Below, piece after piece: positions 47,172 to 55,239 of a stretch of 64,000 nt of DNA (position 1 is the first letter of the stretch; each line of letters begins with the position of its first letter). Origin of the DNA: Xylophilus rhododendri (GTDB taxonomy: Bacteria > Pseudomonadota > Gammaproteobacteria > Burkholderiales > Burkholderiaceae_C). The DNA is taken from contig NZ_CP047650.1 of the NCBI RefSeq assembly GCF_009906855.1, positions 806,001 through 870,000 of the forward strand. The letters are read 5' to 3'. Both the position numbers and the translations under genes were made by a program. Under the pieces are notes generated by a model, which was given only the letters and a program-made list of their open reading frames with translations, did no database searches and was not told the DNA's origin.

Positions 47172-48098
47172 TCAATAGCCGCGTGCGGCATCCACCAGGT
47201 TGAGCAGGGGCTGGCCACCCTGCAGGCGGCGGATGTTCTCGGCCACCTGCCGCACCACCGCGGCCGGCGAGGCCATGGTGGCCATGTGCGGGGTGACGAC
47301 GATCTGCGGCATGTCCCACAGGGGGCTGGCCGCATCGAGCGGCTCTTGCGGGAAGACATCGAGTACCGCGCCGCGCAGATGGCCGGATTGCAGCGCGGCG
47401 ATCAGGTCCTCGGCCACCAGATGCTCGCCCCGGCCGCAGCCGACCACGCAGGCGCCCTGCGGCAGGCGGGAGAACAGCGCCTGGCCGAGGATGCCGCGGG
47501 TGTCGTCGGTCAATGGCAGCAGGTTGACGAGGATGTCGGTGGAGGCCAGGAAGTCCTGCAGGCCGGTCGGACCCGCATGGGTGGCGACGCCGTCGATCGC
47601 ATGCGCGCCGCGCGCCCAGCCGCCGACCCGGTAGCCCTCGGCCAGCAGCCTGGCCGCCACGCTGCGGCCCAGCGCGCCCAGGCCCATGATGCCGACCCGG
47701 CATTCGCCGGCCGGGCGCAGCGGGGGCCGGCTCCAGCGGTGGCTGCGCTGCTGGCGCAGGGCCAGGTCGAAGCCGCGATGGAAATGCAGCACGGCCCACA
47801 TCACGTACTCGACCATGCCGCGTGTCAGGCCTTCGTCCACCACCCGGCAGACCGGCAGGCCGGTGCCGCTGCTGCCGGGCAGGATGTTGTCCACGCCGGC
47901 GGCGATGCTGTGCACCAGCCGCAGCCGCGGCATCTGCTCGTAGAGGCCGGGCGGCGTGTTCCAGCAGACGGCCACTTCGGCATCCAGGCAGGCCGGATCG
48001 GGCCAGACCGAACAATGCGCTGCCGGCAGCGCGGCCTGCAGCAGGGGGCCCAGGTATTCCAGCTTCGAGGTCTGGCTGAGCAGGGCAATGTGGGTCAT
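47172..48098 (-). CDS. D-isomer 2-hydroxyacid dehydrogenase (GhrA-like)
   Basis: A 308-residue NAD(P)-dependent dehydrogenase of the glyoxylate/hydroxypyruvate reductase type. The nucleotide-binding motif is VGIMGLGALGRSVAARLL (about residue 138). Catalytic Arg, Glu and His lie in NLLPLTDDTRGIL followed by GCGRGEHLV, DVFPQEPL and VTPHMATMASP. The substrate-binding N-terminus has CWNTPP and LRLVHSIAAGVDNIL. It is flanked by paiB downstream and a Bug receptor upstream (6-bp gap), so it may process what the receptor delivers. Confidence 0.93.
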   Translation of the reverse strand: MTHIALLSQTSKLEYLGPLLQAALPAAHCSVWPDPACLDAEVAVCWNTPPGLYEQMPRLRLVHSIAAGVDNILPGSSGTGLPVCRVVDEGLTRGMVEYVMWAVLHFHRGFDLALRQQRSHRWSRPPLRPAGECRVGIMGLGALGRSVAARLLAEGYRVGGWARGAHAIDGVATHAGPTGLQDFLASTDILVNLLPLTDDTRGILGQALFSRLPQGACVVGCGRGEHLVAEDLIAALQSGHLRGAVLDVFPQEPLDAASPLWDMPQIVVTPHMATMASPAAVVRQVAENIRRLQGGQPLLNLVDAARGY

Positions 48099-48104
48099 CG
48101 AATG

Positions 48105-49067
48105 TCAGTCCGCCTTGATGTTGGCGGCTTCGATGATGCGGGCATTGCGCTTCAGCTCACGCTGCACCTGGTCGCGGAACTGGCGTGCATCGGAATAACG
48201 CGGATCGAAGCCGGCCGCCTCCAGCGCTTCCTGCGTGGCCTTCTCGGCCATCATGTCCTTCAGTTCGTGCTGCAGGCGTTCGACGATCTCCGGCGGCGTG
48301 CCCTTGGCGGTGACGATGCCGAACCAGGTCTCGAAATCGAAGTCCGCGATGCCGCTTTCCTGCATGGTCGGCACATGGAGAAGCTGCACCGCGCGCTGGC
48401 GGCCCAGCACCGCGATCGGCTTCACCTTGCCGCCGCGGATCTGCGGCATGGCGGCGACCATGGTCTCGATGGTCAGCGGGATCTGGTTGCCGATCAGGTC
48501 GGTCATGGCCGGGGCGCTACCCTTGTAGGGCACATGCACCAGGTGGGCGCCGGTCTTCTGCGCGAAGTACTCGCCGGCCACATGCGGCAGCGAGCCGGTG
48601 CCGAAGGAGCCGAAGCTCAGGGACTCGGCGGCAGACTTGCTCACCACGTCCTTGACCGTGGCGATGCCGGTCGCCGGATTGGTCAGCATCACCAGCTGCG
48701 ATCCGCCGGCGATGCCCAGGTAGTCGTAGCTGGCCAGCGGGTCGTAGCCCATGTTCTTGTAGAGCAGCGTGTTGACGGTGTAGGAAGAGCCGCCCATCAG
48801 CAGGATGGTGTAGCCGTCCGGCCTGGCGCGAGCCGCGGCGGACGCGCCGATGGAGCCGTTGGCGCCCGGCTTGTTCTCGATCACCACCGGCTGGCCCAGG
48901 CGGCTTCCCAGGCGGGTGGCGAGGATGCGGGCCAGCACGTCGGTCGAGCCGCCGGGCGGGAAAGGGGCGATCAGGGTCACCGGCTTGGACGGATAGGTCT
49001 GGGCCAGGACGGGGGCGGCGCCGAGAACGGCCAGGGAGGCCACGGCGGTGCAGAGAAGTCGTTTCAT
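48105..49067 (-). CDS. Bug-type solute receptor
   Basis: A 320-residue periplasmic binding protein. It has a clean signal peptide (MKRLLCTAVASLAVLGAAPVLAQ in two parts: MKRLLCTAVASLAV, LGAAPVLAQ), then YPSKPVTLIAPFPPGGSTDVLAR and VVIENKPGANGSIGA. A GGAG site precedes the ATG at 49067. It is in line with an amidase gene upstream (56-bp gap) and a hydroxyacid dehydrogenase gene downstream, so the ligand may be an amide or a hydroxyacid. No membrane permease is encoded nearby. Confidence 0.94.
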   Translation of the reverse strand: MKRLLCTAVASLAVLGAAPVLAQTYPSKPVTLIAPFPPGGSTDVLARILATRLGSRLGQPVVIENKPGANGSIGASAAARARPDGYTILLMGGSSYTVNTLLYKNMGYDPLASYDYLGIAGGSQLVMLTNPATGIATVKDVVSKSAAESLSFGSFGTGSLPHVAGEYFAQKTGAHLVHVPYKGSAPAMTDLIGNQIPLTIETMVAAMPQIRGGKVKPIAVLGRQRAVQLLHVPTMQESGIADFDFETWFGIVTAKGTPPEIVERLQHELKDMMAEKATQEALEAAGFDPRYSDARQFRDQVQRELKRNARIIEAANIKAD

Positions 49068-49123
49068 TCGAAGGCTCCGGTACGGTGATGAGGGTGGAGG
49101 GACGGGACGGGATTCGGAAAGAC

Positions 49124-50545
49124 TCACAGGCCTGCCAGCAAGGGCGGCAGCCGGTGGCGGCAGGGCACGGCCTGCTCGAAGGCATGGGCGAAGGCCAGCA
49201 GGGCGCGCTCCTGGCGGTAGCGGCCGACGATCTGCAGGCCGACCGGCAGGCCGTCGGCGGTGAAGCCGCAGGGCACGGAGATGGCGGGCAGGCCGGTCAG
49301 GGAGAGGTAGTAGCCGGAGCGCATCCAGTCGATGTAGTTGCCCATCGGCGTGCCGGCGATCTCCTGCACATGCTCCCACTCCACCGGGAAGGGCGGCACC
49401 TGGCTGACCGCGCCGACCAGGAAGTCGTGCGACTGCATGAAGCCGTGCATCTGCTGGAACAGCGCGGCGCGCGCCTTCTCGGCCCGGGCGATGTCGGAGC
49501 CGCCGGCCTCGCGGCCCACGCCGATGTTCCAGTGGATGGCGGGCTTGAAGGCATCGGGATGGCGGTCGGCGAGTTCGCCGTAGGCCAGGTCGAAGGCGAC
49601 GCCGCGCAGGGTCTGGAATGCGTGGTCGGCATCGGAGAAGTCCGGGCAGGCCCGGCTCACTTGTGCGCCCATGGCCTCCAGCACCGAGGCCTGCGCCTCT
49701 ATCACCTGCGTGACAGCCGGATCGGTGGGCAGGCCGCCCCAGGTCGGCGCGAAGGCCACCCGGCTGCCGGCCACGCCGCCCTCCAGCGAGCCGAGGAAAA
49801 GCGCCGGGTCCTGCTCGATGGACATGGGGTCGCGCGCATCCGGCCCGGCCATCGCCGCCAGCAGCAGGGCCACGTCGCCCACCGTGCGGCCCATGGGACC
49901 GACGACGGTCAGCAGGTTGTAGGGATTGAGCGTGGGCCACTGCGGCACTCGCCCGGGCGAAGGCCGCAGGCCCACCACATTGCAGAAGGAGGCCGGATTG
50001 CGCAGCGAGCCGCCCATGTCGCTGCCATCGGCCAGCGCCGCCATGCCGCAGGCCAGCGCGGCCGCCGCGCCGCCGCTGCTGCCGCCGGCGGAGCGGCGCA
50101 GGTCGTAGGGATTGCGGGTCGCACCAAAAAGGGTGTTGACGGTGTGCGAGCCCGCACAGAATTCGGGAATATTGCTTTTGCCCAGGGTGATCGCGCCGGC
50201 CGCCTGCTCGCGCTGCACCAGCAGGCTGCTGACCGTGGGGACGAAATCGCGGTACAGCGGCGAGCCCTGGGTGGTGCGCATGCCCTGGGTGGCGAAGCAG
50301 TCCTTGTGCACCATGGGCAGGCCGTGCAGCAGGCCCAGGGGCTCGCCGCGTGCCTGGCGCTCGTCGGCGCGGGCCGCCTCGGCCATCGCGGCATCCAGGT
50401 CCAGGGTGACCAGGGCGTTCACATCCGGATTGCAGCGGGCTATGCGTTCGATGTGCGCAGCCAGCAGTTCGCGGGCGCCGAGATGGCCGTCCTGTATTTC
50501 CTGGCGCAGTTCGGTGGCCGGGCGGTCGCAGAGTTCCATGGTCAT
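49124..50545 (-). CDS. Amidase (amidase-signature family)
   Basis: A 473-residue amide hydrolase with the Ser-cisSer-Lys triad. The lysine is in MVHKDCFATQG, the serines are in GSDMGGSLRNPA and in the RRSAGGSSGGAAAALACG nucleophile region, in the usual order and spacing. The ATG at 50545 is chosen; a second ATG lies at 50539 and neither has a strong ribosome-binding site. It is divergent from an IclR gene across a short A/T-rich region holding the dyad GTATTG-N5-CAATAC. It probably heads the amidase-Bug-dehydrogenase-paiB unit. Confidence 0.93.
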   Translation of the reverse strand: MTMELCDRPATELRQEIQDGHLGARELLAAHIERIARCNPDVNALVTLDLDAAMAEAARADERQARGEPLGLLHGLPMVHKDCFATQGMRTTQGSPLYRDFVPTVSSLLVQREQAAGAITLGKSNIPEFCAGSHTVNTLFGATRNPYDLRRSAGGSSGGAAAALACGMAALADGSDMGGSLRNPASFCNVVGLRPSPGRVPQWPTLNPYNLLTVVGPMGRTVGDVALLLAAMAGPDARDPMSIEQDPALFLGSLEGGVAGSRVAFAPTWGGLPTDPAVTQVIEAQASVLEAMGAQVSRACPDFSDADHAFQTLRGVAFDLAYGELADRHPDAFKPAIHWNIGVGREAGGSDIARAEKARAALFQQMHGFMQSHDFLVGAVSQVPPFPVEWEHVQEIAGTPMGNYIDWMRSGYYLSLTGLPAISVPCGFTADGLPVGLQIVGRYRQERALLAFAHAFEQAVPCRHRLPPLLAGL

Positions 50546-50555
50546 CAGTCTTGAA

Positions 50556-50572
50556 GTATTGACATACAATAC
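50556..50572. promoter_or_regulatory. Candidate IclR operator
   Basis: GTATTG-ACATA-CAATAC is a perfect 6-bp dyad in the 86-bp divergent region between the amidase and an IclR regulator, in a locally A/T-rich stretch that must also hold both promoters. It lies 11 bp before the amidase start, a position suited to repression. Confidence 0.55.
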
Positions 50573-50631
50573 AAACTATTTTCTATAAATACTTTTAAGC
50601 CAGATTCGTGCCTGGCGAAAGAGGAATGACC

Positions 50632-51423
50632 ATGTCCGAAGAAGCGCAGGACGGCTTTGCCGAGGAAGCCGGCGAGAAGAAGGAGTACCTGTACGTGGCG
50701 GCGGTGGAGCGCGCGATGCGGGTGCTGGAAGCCTTCGCGACCCGGCCGGGCGACCTGGGCCTGACCGAACTGGCCGACATGACCGGCCTGGGCAAGAGCG
50801 CGGCCCAGCGCTTCGTCTTCACCTGGGAAAAACTGGGCTATCTCAGCCGCGACGGCGGCTCGCGCCGGCTGCGCCTGACTTCGAAGGCGGTGGAACTCGG
50901 CCACTCCTATCTGAAAGGCGATCCGCTGATCGCCCAGGTAGCCCCCCACCTGGCGGTGCTGCGCGACCAGTTCGGCCTGGCGGTCAACCTGAGCCTGCGG
51001 CGCGGCGACGACATGGTCTATCTGCTGCGCCTGCCGAGCCGCCAGCTCACCCTGGCCGAGATGCTGCCCGGTCGGCGCCTGCCGGCCTGGTCCAACGCCA
51101 GCGGCCGCATGCTGCTGACCGGCTGCCGCGAGGACGAGCTGCGCGAGATGTACCGCCGCCAGCCGCCGATCGCCTTCACCCCGCGCACCACCACCGACCT
51201 GCCGACGCTGCTGGCCGAGATCGCCCAGGCCCGCGAAGACGGCTACGTCATCACCCAGCACCAGGTGAACATGCACCAGATCGCGGTGGCCATCCTGGCC
51301 ACCGTGTCCTCCGGCGCGCAGGTCGCCATCGGCATGGCGACCACGCTGGACGACTATTCGCCGGCACGGGTGCAGGCCGAGCTGATTCCCGCGCTGTTCC
51401 GGGCGGCGGCGGCGCTGCGCTGA
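50632..51423 (+). CDS. IclR family transcriptional regulator
   Basis: A 263-residue IclR regulator. The winged helix (about 20-85) includes VERAMRVLEAFATRPGDLGL and GLGKSAAQRFVFTWEKLGYLSR. The ligand domain (about 95-260) includes LPAWSNASGRMLLTG and EDGYVITQHQVNMHQIAVAI. The ATG at 50632 is preferred because GAGG lies 7 bp upstream; the ATG at 50626 would overlap that site. It is divergent from the amidase gene and probably regulates it. It is convergent with a second IclR gene 27 bp away. Confidence 0.94.
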   Translation: MSEEAQDGFAEEAGEKKEYLYVAAVERAMRVLEAFATRPGDLGLTELADMTGLGKSAAQRFVFTWEKLGYLSRDGGSRRLRLTSKAVELGHSYLKGDPLIAQVAPHLAVLRDQFGLAVNLSLRRGDDMVYLLRLPSRQLTLAEMLPGRRLPAWSNASGRMLLTGCREDELREMYRRQPPIAFTPRTTTDLPTLLAEIAQAREDGYVITQHQVNMHQIAVAILATVSSGAQVAIGMATTLDDYSPARVQAELIPALFRAAAALR

Positions 51424-51450
51424 GGCGGCGGACCGTCCCGGCCATCTCGG

Positions 51451-52194
51451 CTATCGCGGCTGAACCCAGGCCTTCAAGGCCTGCTCCACGCCGGCGCGCG
51501 CCGCCGCGAAGCGGCCGGCGGGCACCACCACCGACACGGCCAGCGGCATGCCTTCCCGCGGCGGCAGGCCGATGCCGATGGCGCAGATGCCGAGCGCATG
51601 CTCTTCCAGGTCGTAGGCGAAGCCGCCGTCGCGGATCGCCTGCAGCTGAGCGATGAGGGCGTCCGCATCGGCCAGGGTGCAGGGGGTCATGCGGTCGAGC
51701 GCGCCCGCGCCGTAGAGCCGGCGGATCGCCTCGTCCGGCAGCTGGGCCAGCAAGGCCTTGCCGCTGGCCATGCTGTAGGCGGGATAACGGCGGTCGATGC
51801 GGGGAACGGCGCGCTCCTGCTGATCGCTCAGGAAACGGTCGAGGAACAGCACTTCGCTGCCCGCCAGGCTGGACAGGTCGACCGTCTCGCCGGTGGACTC
51901 GAACAGGCGATAGAGCCGGGGCCGCAGCTCCCGCGCCACGCCCGGTCCGGCCAGTTCGCCCAGCCTGCGCAGGCCCCAGCCCGGGCGCACGCCGCCGATG
52001 CCGGCCTGCACCAGGTGCTCGGCCTCCAGCGCATCGACGATGCGCTGCACGGTGGAGCGCGCGAGGCCGGTGGCGGCGGCCAGCTGGCCCAGGCTGCGGC
52101 CATCGCCGTGGGAGGTGACCTCACGCAGGATCGCGGCGGCACGCGCGATGACCTGCACGCCGGAGGCAGGAATATCGGGGGAATCGGAAGACAT
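51451..52194 (-). CDS. IclR family transcriptional regulator
   Basis: A 247-residue IclR regulator. The DNA-binding domain shows VIARAAAILREVTSHGDGRS and LGQLAAATGLARSTVQRIVD. The effector domain has RYPAYSMASGKALLAQLPDEA and FAYDLEEHALGICAIGIGLP. The start at 52194 is preferred: the longer open frame to 52260 crosses two 17-bp operator-like repeats. It is divergent from the Bcr/CflA-type exporter gene, which it probably represses together with itself. Confidence 0.93.
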   Translation of the reverse strand: MSSDSPDIPASGVQVIARAAAILREVTSHGDGRSLGQLAAATGLARSTVQRIVDALEAEHLVQAGIGGVRPGWGLRRLGELAGPGVARELRPRLYRLFESTGETVDLSSLAGSEVLFLDRFLSDQQERAVPRIDRRYPAYSMASGKALLAQLPDEAIRRLYGAGALDRMTPCTLADADALIAQLQAIRDGGFAYDLEEHALGICAIGIGLPPREGMPLAVSVVVPAGRFAAARAGVEQALKAWVQPR

Positions 52195-52205
52195 GTGCAC
52201 GGACT

Positions 52206-52246
52206 GTACCGCATTGCGGTACGATGCCTGTACCACAATACGGTAC
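52206..52246. promoter_or_regulatory. Two 17-bp operator copies for the divergent IclR/MFS pair
   Basis: GTACCGCATTGCGGTAC (52206-52222, perfect 8-bp arms around one base) and GTACCACAATACGGTAC (52230-52246) match at 14 of 17 positions. Their starts are 24 bp apart. They fill the short gap between the iclR start (52194) and the exporter start (52259), where a bound dimer pair would block both promoters. Confidence 0.75.
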
Positions 52247-52258
52247 ACCCACTCGGTC

Positions 52259-53491
52259 ATGGCTTCCCGCTCGATTTCCCCAACCTCTCCTTTCTACGTC
52301 GTCATGCTCGGGCTCCTGTCCGCCCTGCCGCCCATCGGCACGGACGCCGGCCTGCCCGCCCTGGCCAGCATGGGCGCCGAACTGGGCGTGGCGATACCGC
52401 AGGCCGCGCAGACGCTGACCATCTTCATGCTGGGATTTGCCATCGCGCCCGTGCTCTTCGGCCCCTTGTCCGACCGCTACGGCCGCAAGCCCATCCTGAT
52501 GCTGGGCGTGCTGCTGTTCTCGGTGGCGGCGCTGGGCTGCGCCATGGCCGGCAGCATCGGCACCCTGCTGCTGATGCGTTTCCTGCAAGGCGTGGCGGCG
52601 GGCGCGGCTTCTTCGCTGCCGGCGGCCATCGTGCGCGACGTCTACCACGACGATCTGGCGCTGTCGCGCCAGTCCTATGTGGCCCTGGTCAACGGCGTGG
52701 CGCCGCTGGTGGCGCCCATCCTGGGCGCGGCGGTGCTGATGTTCGCCGGCTGGCGCACCATCTATGCGGCGATGGCGGTCATCGGCGCCGGCCTGCTGCT
52801 GCTGGCGGCCACGGGTTATGCGGAAACCGCGCCGCAGCCCGCGCCCGGCGTGCGCCGTCCCTCGGTGCTGCGCGCGGCGCTGCAAGGCTACGGCACCGTG
52901 CTGGCCGACCGGGGTTACCTGGCATCGACCGGCCTGCTGGCCGCCACCTTCGGCGTGATGTTCGCCTACATCACCGGCTCCTCGGCGGTGTTCATGGGCA
53001 TGCTCGGCGCCTCGCCGGCGCTCTACAGCCTGCTCTTCGCCTGCACGGCCAGCGGCACCATCATCGGCGCGGCCAACAACGCGCGGCTGGCGCGGCGTTT
53101 CGGCGGCGGCCGGACACTGGCCACCGCCGCGGTGCTGAACCTGCTGGTGTCGATCGCCCTGCTGGCCGTGGGCCGGCTCGGCATCCATTCGCTGGTGCTG
53201 ACCGCCGCCTTGATGGTGCTGAGCAATATCTGCGCGGGCGTCATCATGCCGACCGCCACGCATGGCGGCCTGCGCCGGCTCGGCCATGTGGCCGGCAGCG
53301 CGGCCGCCCTGCAGCGCTGCATGCAGATGGTGGCCGCCTCGGCCTTCGGCACGCTGGTGGGCCTGGTCGGCGGGCAGTCGCTCGCGGCCATGGGCACGGC
53401 CATGACCGCGGCCTCGCTGCTGGCCCTGGGATTCCTGCTGGCCGGGCGGCGCGCCGCAAGCGCCACCCTGGTGCCCTCGGGCGGCGCCTGA
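52259..53491 (+). CDS. Bcr/CflA-type major facilitator drug exporter
   Basis: A 410-residue inner-membrane proton-driven exporter with about 12 TM helices. The MFS signature between helices 2 and 3 is FGPLSDRYGRKPILMLGV. The Bcr-like motif RFLQGVAAGAASSLPAAIVRD and the PLVAPILGAAVLMFAGWR region are also present. The ATG at 52259 follows the tandem operators by 12 bp and lacks an obvious ribosome-binding site, so the transcript may be nearly leaderless. Substrate unknown; the IclR partner suggests an aromatic or carboxylate inducer. Confidence 0.93.
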   Translation: MASRSISPTSPFYVVMLGLLSALPPIGTDAGLPALASMGAELGVAIPQAAQTLTIFMLGFAIAPVLFGPLSDRYGRKPILMLGVLLFSVAALGCAMAGSIGTLLLMRFLQGVAAGAASSLPAAIVRDVYHDDLALSRQSYVALVNGVAPLVAPILGAAVLMFAGWRTIYAAMAVIGAGLLLLAATGYAETAPQPAPGVRRPSVLRAALQGYGTVLADRGYLASTGLLAATFGVMFAYITGSSAVFMGMLGASPALYSLLFACTASGTIIGAANNARLARRFGGGRTLATAAVLNLLVSIALLAVGRLGIHSLVLTAALMVLSNICAGVIMPTATHGGLRRLGHVAGSAAALQRCMQMVAASAFGTLVGLVGGQSLAAMGTAMTAASLLALGFLLAGRRAASATLVPSGGA

Positions 53492-53505
53492 CGGGCCGTG
53501 TCCGC

Positions 53506-53922
53506 TCAGCCCCGGCAGGCGGCCGCCAGGATCCGTTCGCGCGGATCCGGCACCAGGCCGCCGAAAGCCATGGGTTTGGCCGGCGGGAAGACTTCCCTGC
53601 GCACAGGGCCCGACCACTGGGCGTCGCGATAGCGGAGTTGTTCCTCGTGGAATATCGATCCGCTGGAACACTCCACCAGGACGGTCGAGAGATAGGACTG
53701 GAAAGACTCCCCGTCCGCATCCTGCCGGGGCTTGGCCAGCGTCACGCGGAAAAGCAGCCTCTGGCGATCGCTCCGTCTGCCGATGGAAGCGGTGTCCAGT
53801 TCGGTCGCATCCGCATGCGGATCGCCGCGGTCACCGGCAATCGCAAACCAGTTGCCGGCGCGGGACGTCGAACAGAAGAGGCAGATGGCAAGGCCGGCCA
53901 CGAGCCGGAAATCGAGCTTCAT
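53506..53922 (-). CDS. Secreted hypothetical protein (surface-adhesin E-like)
   Basis: A 138-residue protein with a signal peptide (about 1-22, VAGLAICLFCSTSRA). The mature part, with NWFAIAGDRGDPHADATELD (split: NWFAIAGD, DPHADATELDTASI), an S-Y-L-S-x-V-L-V-E-C segment and a second cysteine in LAAACRG, resembles small periplasmic proteins labelled surface-adhesin E-like, which are of uncertain function. The two mature cysteines could form a disulfide. It is divergent from a response-regulator gene, with direct repeats in the shared promoter region. Confidence 0.75.
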   Translation of the reverse strand: MKLDFRLVAGLAICLFCSTSRAGNWFAIAGDRGDPHADATELDTASIGRRSDRQRLLFRVTLAKPRQDADGESFQSYLSTVLVECSSGSIFHEEQLRYRDAQWSGPVRREVFPPAKPMAFGGLVPDPRERILAAACRG

Positions 53923-53939
53923 GCCGCCAGTCGCGTCGG

Positions 53940-53974
53940 ATGTGACAATAATTCCGTCATATGTGACGAATTAT
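53940..53974. promoter_or_regulatory. Direct repeats 21 bp apart in a divergent promoter
   Basis: ATGTGACAATAATT (53940-53953) and ATGTGACGAATTAT (53961-53974) are direct repeats exactly two helical turns apart. Between and across them CGTCA-TATG-TGACG forms a dyad. The region is the A/T-rich gap between the secreted protein gene and the winged-helix response regulator gene. OmpR-type regulators bind such repeats, so autoregulation is plausible. Confidence 0.5.
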
Positions 53975-54031
53975 AACGAGGACATACGGCGCTTCCCGGG
54001 GTTTGCCCGCAGGGCGAGATAGCATTTGCAC

Positions 54032-54703
54032 ATGGGTGAAAAACAACAGTCGGCGCATGCATGGATCGGGACGCCGCCGCGGTCGCTGGAAAGGCTGGCG
54101 TCCAGAGGCGTGCGCTTCGACGACAGCGACGATTTCCTGCTGAGCGCCGAGCCGTTCGAGCATCGGCTCTACGTCGTCGACCTGCAGCAACGAGGCGTGC
54201 CGGGCGCCGACCTGGTCCGGCTGATCCGCCGCCGCAGCCAGGCCGGGCTGGTGGCCTTGAGCGCCGCGCCGCATGCGCAATTCGTCCAGGTGCTGGAAAG
54301 CGGGGCCGACTGCATGGTGGACCGCCTGGCCCCCGCCGCGCATGTCGAGGCGGTGATCGCGGCGCTGCGCAGGCGCCTGGAGATGGCCGCCGCGCCGTCC
54401 GGCCCCTGGAAACTCAAGCAGGAGCAGGCCCGGCTGCAGGCGCCCGACGGCACCGAGATCATGCTCAGCCGCAGCGATGTGACCCTGCTGAGCGCCTTCG
54501 TGCAGGCCGAGGGCGGCGTGGTCGCCCGCGCCGACATCACCCGCAGCTTGTGGGGCCCCGAAGCCACCGACATGGACGGCGCCCTGCATGCCGCCCTCTA
54601 CCGCCTGCGCAAGAAAGTCGAACAGGCCGGCCAGACCGCCTGGCCCGCCCATGCGGTCGCGGGCGTGGGTTATGAATTCCGCGCGCCCTTGCTGCTCGGC
54701 TGA
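54032..54703 (+). CDS. OmpR-type winged-helix response regulator with divergent receiver
   Basis: A 223-residue protein. Residues ~15-115 resemble a shortened receiver: VVDLQQRGVPGADLVRLI carries the likely phosphorylatable aspartate and GLVALSAAPHAQFVQVLESGAD is in the place of the switch region, but the acidic pocket near the N-terminus is not convincing. Residues ~125-220 are a Trans_reg_C winged helix with LSRSDVTLLSAFVQAEGGVV, ADITRSLWG, DGALHAALYRLRKKVEQ and VAGVGYEFRA. No histidine kinase is adjacent. Its 3' end overlaps the BLUF gene by 34 bp on the opposite strand. Confidence 0.88.
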   Translation: MGEKQQSAHAWIGTPPRSLERLASRGVRFDDSDDFLLSAEPFEHRLYVVDLQQRGVPGADLVRLIRRRSQAGLVALSAAPHAQFVQVLESGADCMVDRLAPAAHVEAVIAALRRRLEMAAAPSGPWKLKQEQARLQAPDGTEIMLSRSDVTLLSAFVQAEGGVVARADITRSLWGPEATDMDGALHAALYRLRKKVEQAGQTAWPAHAVAGVGYEFRAPLLLG

Positions 54704-55101
54704 GCCGGCGCCGCGGCGACGCCGCTGAACATCAGCTGCACCAGCCGCAGGGCGCGCGAGGGTTCCACCGGCTGCAAGCCCACCAGATGCTCGACCAGAT
54801 CGTCGGCGCCCGGCCGCTCGGTGAATGCCATGGACCAGTCCGCGAAGCGCCGCGCATCCAGCCCGGCCTGCAGCAGCCGGGTGACATCCGCATGCCGGGC
54901 ATCGGCATCGATGCAGGCCATGGTGCGTTGCAGCGCCTCCCGCGGCCCTTCGAGCACCTGGGCGAAGAAGCCGCCGGTGCACAGCAGGGCGCCGGTGATG
55001 CCGGCCTGGGCATTACGCACGCGGGCGACCAAGAGAATGTCCGATACCTGCCCGGGCAGGGCCAGCGACCGGCTCACGTAGAAGATTTGGTGCAGCGGCA
55101 T
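54670..55101 (-). CDS. BLUF-domain blue-light sensor
   Basis: A 143-residue single-domain BLUF photoreceptor that binds FAD and switches state in blue light. The flavin-contacting tyrosine is in IFYVSRS (residue 8), the key glutamine in FFAQVLEGP, and RHADVTRLLQAG and RFADWSMAF match the rest of the fold. No output domain is fused, so it must signal through a partner protein. The start at 55101 gives the family N-terminus; a longer open frame upstream is antisense to the ECF gene. The overlapping response regulator is a candidate partner. Confidence 0.92.
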   Translation of the reverse strand: MPLHQIFYVSRSLALPGQVSDILLVARVRNAQAGITGALLCTGGFFAQVLEGPREALQRTMACIDADARHADVTRLLQAGLDARRFADWSMAFTERPGADDLVEHLVGLQPVEPSRALRLVQLMFSGVAAAPAQPSSKGARNS

Positions 55102-55150
55102 CAGGCGGCCATTGTGCCGCCAGCGTCCTCGAAATTTTCCGCCCGGCAGC

Positions 55151-55178
55151 GGAATAAGCGCGGCAGGCCGGGCGTCTA
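55151..55178 (+). promoter_or_regulatory. Candidate ECF-type promoter for the sigma gene
   Basis: GGAATAA (55151-55157), a 16-bp spacer and CGTCTA-like sequence (55173-55178) lie about 60 bp upstream of the ECF sigma start. A GGAAT -35 and a CGTC/GTCTA -10 are typical of ECF-dependent autoregulated promoters. The exact group consensus for this factor is not known to me. Confidence 0.4.
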
Positions 55179-55239
55179 TCCCCATGTCGCCGCCCGCGCC
55201 TTGAGAATGGCGGCCTGATCTCCACCCCCGACCCGCCCC

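Noticed and set aside
38057..49067. Complete tripartite tricarboxylate transporter
   Set aside because: Three receptor genes are present, but no TctA- or TctB-like membrane proteins occur in the window; solitary Bug receptors are usual in this bacterial group.
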